Positions 35,432-41,552 of a DNA stretch of 64,000 nt are shown piece by piece. Positions within the stretch are counted from its first letter, which is position 1. Every line of letters starts with the position of its first letter. Source of the stretch: Bacteroidaceae bacterium (lineage in GTDB: Bacteria > Bacteroidota > Bacteroidia > Bacteroidales > Bacteroidaceae); contig JAGAAL010000004.1 in NCBI GenBank assembly GCA_017615245.1, positions 26,802 through 90,801 on the forward strand, given 5' to 3'. The position numbers and the translations under genes were made by a program. The notes below the pieces were generated by a model. The model was not told the DNA's origin. It saw only the letters and a list, made by a program, of their open reading frames with translations, and did no database searches.

Positions 35432-38239
35432 TTATCTTATATAGGCCTTACTTTGTTGTTGCTGTCCATTCTTGTAGTGTACGATCTTGACGTATAGGCC
35501 ACCAGGAGTGGGGTTGAGCGTACGGATTCCGCTGATGGTGTAGTAGCTGATGCGTTCGATTTCATCTGATGGAGACGAAGGAAGGACGACATTCGCATCT
35601 AATATTACTGCGCTGTCGTACATGGTGACCATGTTATGAGTTCCGATGGTGGGATGGTAGAATGTCCAACAGTTACTTCCTCCGTCAGGGTATCTGCCTA
35701 CAGTTTCTTTCGATGAATGCGAGTTATAATATAGAGAATCTTTCCACTTACCGTCTGGCGATTGCAGCGTTAGGATACTATTATCGGCATTCGTCAGTTT
35801 GAAAGGCAGGTGCAACTGAGACACTGACGGTTTGCCGTCGCACCATATAACCAGATGTCCATCTGGTTGGATGACGGTGGAGAGTCCTTTTCTAACGTCC
35901 AAAGAGAGGGAGCAGAATAACCAATCGGCTACATCAACAGGTTCCTGTCCTCGGTTGTATAATTCAATCCAATCAGCCCGCTTACCATAGTCATTCACAT
36001 AGATGTCGTTTGCTGCGCTGACCTCATTGATGCAGATAGGCGACAGGGCTTCATCCGTTTTCTCATAAACAGCCGTATAGGTGCCATACTTTGTTATTTG
36101 ACATTCTTTCGCACGGCTCAACCATCTGCCGTACTGATCTCTCCACCCTACAAAGCGATAGCCTTCTGCCGCATTTGTGGTCACGGATACAGTTCCGAAA
36201 AGCACGCCTGAGAATTGGCCGAAAGGGACATCCATACCTTCAATCTGAATCCTTGCAAATGGGCAATTGGTGCCGATGTTTACGTTAAAGCCATTAGAAA
36301 GTGCGTATGCATTCATCATAGACTTGATACGTGCATCCCTATTGCTCTCCCCCCACATCGTCTCTTGCAGTTTGCGGTAGGTGGCAGCTGTGGTACGACC
36401 ATCAAACAACAAAGCATCCTTCACCAAGGCACAAATGCTGTCGCAGACGCGCTGACATCTCTCTGGCGTATAGATGCTGCCATGAAGGATGCAATATGCA
36501 ACGACGAATTGCCGGCGGAAGGTCTTGTTGCGTTTCAGGTTGTTATAGAGCATCAGCACCTCGTTCGTCCTGATACCATCGATAGCTTCCACATTGTTGG
36601 TTCGCTCCCATGTCAGGTCTTGGTCAAAGAAGATGAAATGGAATTTGCCATCATCCCAAGTACGATACCCTTTCACGTTGTTGCCGTTAAGAAGCCAGTC
36701 ATAACTGCCCGTATAGCAGATAGCTGCCATGTAGCGTACGAATTCGTCCATGTCCAGCAGCTTGCAGACCTCGGCATATCCCGCATCCGTCTCTGCATCC
36801 TCGGAAAGGCTTATTAATCGGTCGAACGCCTCACGGGTACCTCCTTTTTGATGATAGATGCCGCTGCTGTATTCAAACCCGTCTATTTCATCGTTATCGT
36901 AACCATAATTCGCACAGCCATGGAAGCGGTTGTTCGGCTCCCTTACATTCATCATGGCCAGGTACTTGCCGTTGACAAACACATGTACAGGCTGATACTC
37001 CTGTGCATCGACATAGAATCCGCTTGACGTCAGCACCTGCTGGGTGATGGCATCCTTGATACGAGGACCGCCATCTGTCCTGTTGTTGTTTCCGCCGTTG
37101 CGTATCAGCAGTTGCTTATACTCATGATACGGTTTGTTTGTAAATACAGGATAGCCGAACTGGCCGTTTCCGTCATACAGTTTCTTGGCCTGTACCTTGA
37201 ACGATGCCGGAGGAAAATGGCGGCTATATCCACCAGCCACTTCAAAACTTGTCTCCTGATTGATGACCATCTTGCCGTCTGCCGTCAGATACTCGAAGTT
37301 GACAGGACGCTCCCAATCCATATTAAGGTTAGACTTCCCTGTTGAGCCTCGTCCTGTGATGCCGTTCTTCCCATCTACATAACAACCGATTATGTTGTCG
37401 TAGAGATTACGCGGATCTGTAGTGACTGCGACTATTGGCAGATAATAGTTCCTATCCTTATAGATATACGTGCGTGTAACCACACCGCTTGGCAGTTTGT
37501 CGTCGGAGAACAACCGCAGACGTAACACCATAGTTTGCGTAACATGGAAAAACCCATCCATGCTTGTTTTTCCGTTCACGAGCGTCGGAGTACTGCCATC
37601 CGTGGTGTAACGGAGTGTCACCCCGGAAGGTATTTGCACATGCACATCGAACGCTGTAGTAAAGAGTCGGGAATCGCAGTCAACCTCTGGAGCAATCAAG
37701 CATTCCTGAGCGTAATGACCAGCATTGGGTGCTGCCGGAGTCGGGACCGCGCAACATTGCCATTCATCAGCGTTCAATTTCACTCTCGCATAACTGCAAC
37801 GCGGAACGGATTTCGGATAAGTGATGGACAAATCCACATCAGTGCCATTTCGCGACAGATAGATTGTGCCGCCTTTCCGATCAAGTTTAAACCGCACTTG
37901 CTTTGCCGCATCAGGACCATACTCACCATCAGCGGCGTTATGGTCGAAGAAGACGCATTGATAGCATCCTGGATTCAATACACCATAGCCTGCCAATCTG
38001 TGTTTCGTCAGATTCATGGCATCATCACTTACATACCACCCCTCCAACGAAATACCGTGGTCGCCCTGATTGTACAACTCAACCCATCCGCCATAGTTAT
38101 TCGAGTAATCGATGGTTTGGTCAATGTTGGCGACACATATCTCCGTGATTATAAGCGAAGAGGAAATGGCATCCTTACTTTGAGCGCTCATTTCAATCCC
38201 TATCGCAAACACCAGTAAAATACAACAGAATCTATTCAT
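35432..38239 (-). CDS. Secreted CotH-kinase protein with lamin-tail domains
   Basis: This 935-residue surface protein has signal peptide MNRFCCILLVFAIGIEMSAQ. An N-terminal lamin-tail domain (LIITEICVANIDQTIDYSNNYGGWVELYN) is followed by a chitobiase-type C-terminal domain (LRYTTDGSTPT). The CotH kinase core (SNLNMDWERPVNFEYL, DQDLTWERTNN), a Gly-rich beta domain and a second lamin-tail domain (ICINEVSAANDIYVNDYG) come next. The tail YYTISGIRTLNPTPGGLYVKIVHYKNG resembles a type IX secretion sorting end. CotH proteins are atypical protein kinases that phosphorylate exported proteins; this one's substrate is unknown. Confidence 0.85.
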   Translation of the reverse strand: MNRFCCILLVFAIGIEMSAQSKDAISSSLIITEICVANIDQTIDYSNNYGGWVELYNQGDHGISLEGWYVSDDAMNLTKHRLAGYGVLNPGCYQCVFFDHNAADGEYGPDAAKQVRFKLDRKGGTIYLSRNGTDVDLSITYPKSVPRCSYARVKLNADEWQCCAVPTPAAPNAGHYAQECLIAPEVDCDSRLFTTAFDVHVQIPSGVTLRYTTDGSTPTLVNGKTSMDGFFHVTQTMVLRLRLFSDDKLPSGVVTRTYIYKDRNYYLPIVAVTTDPRNLYDNIIGCYVDGKNGITGRGSTGKSNLNMDWERPVNFEYLTADGKMVINQETSFEVAGGYSRHFPPASFKVQAKKLYDGNGQFGYPVFTNKPYHEYKQLLIRNGGNNNRTDGGPRIKDAITQQVLTSSGFYVDAQEYQPVHVFVNGKYLAMMNVREPNNRFHGCANYGYDNDEIDGFEYSSGIYHQKGGTREAFDRLISLSEDAETDAGYAEVCKLLDMDEFVRYMAAICYTGSYDWLLNGNNVKGYRTWDDGKFHFIFFDQDLTWERTNNVEAIDGIRTNEVLMLYNNLKRNKTFRRQFVVAYCILHGSIYTPERCQRVCDSICALVKDALLFDGRTTAATYRKLQETMWGESNRDARIKSMMNAYALSNGFNVNIGTNCPFARIQIEGMDVPFGQFSGVLFGTVSVTTNAAEGYRFVGWRDQYGRWLSRAKECQITKYGTYTAVYEKTDEALSPICINEVSAANDIYVNDYGKRADWIELYNRGQEPVDVADWLFCSLSLDVRKGLSTVIQPDGHLVIWCDGKPSVSQLHLPFKLTNADNSILTLQSPDGKWKDSLYYNSHSSKETVGRYPDGGSNCWTFYHPTIGTHNMVTMYDSAVILDANVVLPSSPSDEIERISYYTISGIRTLNPTPGGLYVKIVHYKNGQQQQSKAYIR

Positions 38240-38297
38240 AACCTCGTCTATCTTTAGTAATTATTCGTGATAATACAACCAATCGGTTTTCGCTGTA

Positions 38298-38305
38298 CAA
38301 AGTTA
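38298..38305 (-). promoter_or_regulatory. -7 promoter element TAACTTTG of the CotH gene
   Basis: Minus-strand TAACTTTGTACAGCGAAAAC lies 59 nt upstream of ATG 38239. Confidence 0.6.
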
Positions 38306-38506
38306 CGACATAATTCCGTAAAGATAATCATGTGCCCCATGGAAAAATTAGCAGGATTCACAAGACGTAATTCCATGGGAAACATGGAATTACAAAAACG
38401 CCACAAACTTTTCCATGGAACGGCATTCGTCAGGTATGGAAAATCCGAGGATTACCAAAGAAAATAAGGCTATCAGGTCGATATTTCCGGCCGCATAGTT
38501 ACGTGA

Positions 38507-38576
38507 AACCACACAAATAAAACCCTCGGCAAAACCCGTAAATCGGGTGCCGGGGGCAAAAGTCTTAACTTAGGTT
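38507..38576. repeat. Dispersed 70-bp hairpin repeat, copy 1
   Basis: CCCTCGGCA...TGCCGGGGG encloses CCC-gtaaatc-GGG; ACTTAGGTT closes the element. It matches the copy at 41304-41372 with about ten differences. Confidence 0.8.
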
Positions 38577-38680
38577 CAAACTTTAGATAAAATGCTAACG
38601 TTCGGCCATCTGCAAACGAGCTTGCATGGCTCTCACTTAATCGCAATTTTGGTGAGGAGGGGGCAAATTCCCCGTTTAAA

Positions 38681-38843
38681 CCCAAATCGGTCATTAGCGT
38701 TATGATGATAATAGCTTTTGTTTTTGATCAGGTGATTTGGCGTTTTGAGGGCGCAATGGGGTTCCATTGTAACCGAGAAACGATGAAGCCAGATGGCAAA
38801 AAGAAAGTTTGTTAGCGCGTAACAGTCTAATGACCGATTTGGG
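38681..38843. mobile_element. MITE-like element with 17-bp terminal inverted repeats
   Basis: CCCAAATCGGTCATTAG (38681-38697) and CTAATGACCGATTTGGG (38827-38843) are perfect inverted ends of a 163-bp non-coding segment. No transposase is present in the window. Confidence 0.6.
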
Positions 38844-38850
38844 TATAAAA

Positions 38851-38940
38851 CAACGCCGTTGTTTTGCCTTTCCTACGCCGTTGTTTCGGCCTTCCTACAC
38901 CGATGTTTTGCGCCTCGTACGCCAGACTGTTTTTGCTCCC
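38851..38940. repeat. 22-bp imperfect tandem array
   Basis: Units begin at about 38851, 38874, 38896 and 38918 (model TACGCCGTTGTTTCGGCCTT); each holds a small palindrome such as GCCG...CGGC. It directly follows the MITE-like element and precedes the 42-bp array. Confidence 0.7.
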
Positions 38941-38968
38941 ATACGGACAAACTTTGCGCAAATTCTTT

Positions 38969-39136
38969 CTACTGCGTGACACAGAAACCTCAACTTTGCC
39001 GAAAGTGGTGCTACTGCGTAACACAGAAACCTCAACTTTGCTGAAAGTGGTGCTACTTCGTGGCACTGAAACCCCGAATTTGCCGAAAGTGGTGCTACTG
39101 CGTGGCAATGAAGCCTCCACTTTGCCGAAAGTGCGT
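38969..39136. repeat. Four 42-bp tandem repeats
   Basis: Units at 38969, 39011, 39053 and 39095, starting CTACTGCGTGACACAGAAAC and each with ACTTT-gccg-AAAGT. The length is a multiple of three, so frames stay open on both strands. Confidence 0.88.
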
Positions 39137-39165
39137 GATGATGGCTTTCTTGTTCATATTTGTTG

Positions 39166-40221
39166 TTAATAGAGCTTTTCAAAATCCTTCTCTGGGATGA
39201 TGTCGAGATTGTGAGTTTGTTTGACCTTCAGCCAAAGCCAGGGTATCGTAAACCGAGGTGCATCGGGAGTGTAGAGCTCCAGGAGGTGAATCCCTTCGGA
39301 GCTTTGTTCCATCATGATCGTGTAGATGCGATGTCGTGTTTCATAGTTATAGACAGTGTAACGCAGCAAGTCCACATGCTGTTCCACGTTCTCCATATAT
39401 GATTTGAATCTTGCAGACGTGGTGAGTATAGAACCTCTTTGAGGCTGTTCGGTGGCCATGCGGTTCAAGCGGTTGTAGAAATCGACTGCCACGTCTATGC
39501 GATGCTCATTCTTGGCCGGAATAAAAAAATGGGTTCCTGTGACAGATGAAGCAGCTAAAGAATCAGAACCATGCCCACGATAGCTTGTCGGCAGGAATGT
39601 GTTATAATCATCAGGAATAGCTACATCCTTATCCCACTCGTAGTTGACCTCGTATCTCTTCACCTTCTTCTGCTCGGCTAAGAACGCCTGAAGCAATTCC
39701 CGGACTGAGGTGACATCGCCCGACTTTACCGTGATATCAGCAGGCTTCTCGACCATATAGCAGAAGTCGAACAAATTGTTTCTGTTTGTTTCCCTATAAC
39801 TTTTTAAAGACAGAAGTTCCTGGGGATGATTCCCTAAAGTGATGTTGTAGTCTATAGAGTCACCAGATATGTATCGGTAACTCTTTTCTGCGGTTCTGCA
39901 CAACCTGTCAAGCAGTTCCGGCACATTCCGCAACAAGTAGTTATGGTCCTCAGTCTGTTTCCGCATCCACTCTTTGTCATAATTGATGGTGTGATTCTTC
40001 CCTATAGTATCTGTCAGTACATGGCAGATGTTATACTCCTCAATCAAAACGGAATCCTCAAGGCATCTCAGTATGCGCCGTCCATATATATCCCGCTTGG
40101 CGATACTGTCAAAAAGCTCATTCACGCTTTCTATCTGCATGGGCTTGTCTGCTACATTTTGTGTGCAAGATACAATGCTCAACCCTGCCCAAATAGTCAA
40201 TACGATGTTTCTTGTTCTCAT
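39166..40221 (-). CDS. Lipoprotein of unknown function
   Basis: This 351-residue protein has a lipoprotein signal with lipobox SIVSC (residues 15-19). The rest is a charged, mainly soluble chain with no repeat or membrane segment. No family is recognised. It is the last gene of a trio with an ECF sigma factor and a small membrane protein; the context suggests the sigma factor or its regulator acts on this envelope component, which is an inference. Confidence 0.7.
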   Translation of the reverse strand: MRTRNIVLTIWAGLSIVSCTQNVADKPMQIESVNELFDSIAKRDIYGRRILRCLEDSVLIEEYNICHVLTDTIGKNHTINYDKEWMRKQTEDHNYLLRNVPELLDRLCRTAEKSYRYISGDSIDYNITLGNHPQELLSLKSYRETNRNNLFDFCYMVEKPADITVKSGDVTSVRELLQAFLAEQKKVKRYEVNYEWDKDVAIPDDYNTFLPTSYRGHGSDSLAASSVTGTHFFIPAKNEHRIDVAVDFYNRLNRMATEQPQRGSILTTSARFKSYMENVEQHVDLLRYTVYNYETRHRIYTIMMEQSSEGIHLLELYTPDAPRFTIPWLWLKVKQTHNLDIIPEKDFEKLY

Positions 40222-40228
40222 ATTATTC

Positions 40229-40621
40229 TTATTCTATGTTAATGGTTATTTGTTGCTGGATGTAGGCGGCAAGCCTCTCACCCTTTTCTTGAATCTCCTT
40301 TTGGTGAGCGAAATAGCCGTCCAGTCCGATTGGTTCGTCATCGTATTGCCATGCGGACATCTTATCTGTTTGGCTTATGTATTGTGCCTTTAGGCTTGGC
40401 TGCTCAGAATGTTGCGTATAGAGCGTCAGCACGAGGAGTACACTTGCAGCTACGCCAGCCATCCAAGGAAGAATCCTGCGGTAGAGGGGAATGATGCGAG
40501 CTTGCTGCTGCTTATCATCTTCGGCATCCATCTGCACCATGAGTTTGTCCATGAACGCTTCGTTATCGTCAATCTGCGGACGGTAAGCGTGTAATATGTC
40601 ATGTAGTTCCTGATCTTTCAT
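40229..40621 (-). CDS. Small membrane protein, putative anti-sigma factor
   Basis: This 130-residue protein has an acidic N-terminal region (residues 1-40), one membrane helix (ILPWMAGVAASVLLVLTLY, about 51-69) and a periplasmic tail. That topology, and the start 7 nt after the ECF sigma gene, fit an anti-sigma factor. It lacks the zinc HxxxCxxC motif, so the call rests on context. Confidence 0.6.
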   Translation of the reverse strand: MKDQELHDILHAYRPQIDDNEAFMDKLMVQMDAEDDKQQQARIIPLYRRILPWMAGVAASVLLVLTLYTQHSEQPSLKAQYISQTDKMSAWQYDDEPIGLDGYFAHQKEIQEKGERLAAYIQQQITINIE

Positions 40622-40628
40622 ATCTGTC

Positions 40629-41114
40629 TTATTTGCTTAATTTCGTTCTTAGATGCTCACGGCCTCGTGAGAGGTAGCCTTTCACCGTACCCTCTGCCAC
40701 GTTCATAATAGTGGCGATTTCCTTGATGGGTCGGTCTTCCATATAGAATAGCAGTACTGCCGTGCGTTCACTCATCGTCAAGCCATCGATGGCTTGATAG
40801 AGTTCCTGATAGTCAAAGCTGCCATCGGAATGGGAGACACCAGCCACATCATGCGCTTTGTCGATGCCAAGGGTCACATCATGTGCCATCAGTTTTCGTT
40901 GATGATCTATCAAGGTGTTACAGGCAATCCTATAGAGCCAAGCCGAGAATCCTTCTTCGTCCTCAAAGTGGTGTGAGGCCACGTAAGCTTTCATCAAAGC
41001 CTCCTGTGCCACATCGTCTGCCTCATCGCCATTGCCGCTACAGGCCGCCAATAGGAAGCGACGCAAGCCAGGGAGTTCTTTGCGGACATGTTGAGTGAAT
41101 ATTTCTCGATTCAT
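40629..41114 (-). CDS. ECF-type RNA polymerase sigma factor
   Basis: This 161-residue sigma-70 family factor has region 2 (ADDVAQEALMKAYVASHHFEDEEGFSAWLYRIACNTLIDHQRK) and region 4 (LTMSERTAVLLFYMEDRPIKEIATIMNVAEGTVKGYLSRGREHLRTKL) without regions 1 and 3. It probably directs its own operon and other envelope genes. A promoter-like TAACTTTG (41291-41298) lies upstream but at some distance. Confidence 0.92.
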   Translation of the reverse strand: MNREIFTQHVRKELPGLRRFLLAACSGNGDEADDVAQEALMKAYVASHHFEDEEGFSAWLYRIACNTLIDHQRKLMAHDVTLGIDKAHDVAGVSHSDGSFDYQELYQAIDGLTMSERTAVLLFYMEDRPIKEIATIMNVAEGTVKGYLSRGREHLRTKLSK

Positions 41115-41290
41115 CGGACGTTTTTGTTGCTACTTTCTACTATATAAACGTATCGGCACGTCAAAAGGTTGTGCAAAGGCTAAATTTTAATGAGAAATGG
41201 GAACGAAAACATGATTCAATGCTTTATAATCAACTTAGCAAACCTTTCCTTCTTGTTCATAATTCTTTGTTTTTTATACGTTTCGTGCTG

Positions 41291-41298
41291 CAAAGTTA
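41291..41298 (-). promoter_or_regulatory. -7-like element TAACTTTG
   Basis: Minus-strand TAACTTTGCAGCACGAAACG, about 177 nt upstream of the sigma-factor ATG. The distance leaves its use uncertain. Confidence 0.4.
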
Positions 41299-41303
41299 CA
41301 AAG

Positions 41304-41372
41304 AATCACACGAATAAACCCTCGGCAAAGCCCACAAATCGGGTGCCGAGGGTATAAGTATTTACTTAGGTT
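41304..41372. repeat. Dispersed 69-bp hairpin repeat, copy 2
   Basis: CCCTCGGCA...TGCCGAGGG with inner CCC...GGG and the end ACTTAGGTT; related to 38507-38576. Confidence 0.8.
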
Positions 41373-41432
41373 AAGAGAAGGCTCATAGCCAACAAAAGCG
41401 AAAGTTCTGTTACACGTCAAATATTCACGTAG

Positions 41433-41530
41433 TGCGTTCATAGTTCGCACGCTTCGTACTGTCAGTACGCACGGGACGTACTATGAGTTCGCACACGTCG
41501 TACTAAGAGTACGCTACCGACGTACTATAT
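41433..41530. repeat. 22-bp tandem array of small palindromes
   Basis: Units start exactly at 41455, 41477, 41499 and 41521 with a degenerate one at 41433. Each reads CGTACT-nnn-AGTNCG, a 6-bp inverted repeat. It ends near the stop of the cytochrome c biogenesis gene. Confidence 0.85.
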
Positions 41531-41552
41531 CATTTTATATAAGAGAAAAGTT

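Larger units (their letters stand above)
38240..39165. other. 926-nt repeat-packed gene-free region
   Basis: Apart from the CotH promoter, it holds in order: an 11-bp inverted repeat GTAATTCCATG around 38370-38396, a dispersed 70-bp hairpin repeat, a 163-bp element with 17-bp inverted ends, a 22-bp array and a 42-bp array, most of them listed separately. ORFs open on both strands over the arrays are by-products of the repeats. Confidence 0.75.
41115..41552. other. 438-nt gene-free region upstream of the sigma factor
   Basis: It contains a promoter-like box (41291-41298), the second copy of the dispersed hairpin repeat and a 22-bp palindrome array; no ORF is convincing. Confidence 0.7.

Noticed and set aside
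38851-39136. CRISPR array
   Set aside because: Units are head-to-tail without unique spacers, and no cas gene is present.
38827-39182. Repeat proteins on either strand over the arrays
   Set aside because: Open on both strands because the unit is 42 bp; no start context, signal or upstream promoter. Kept only as a finding.
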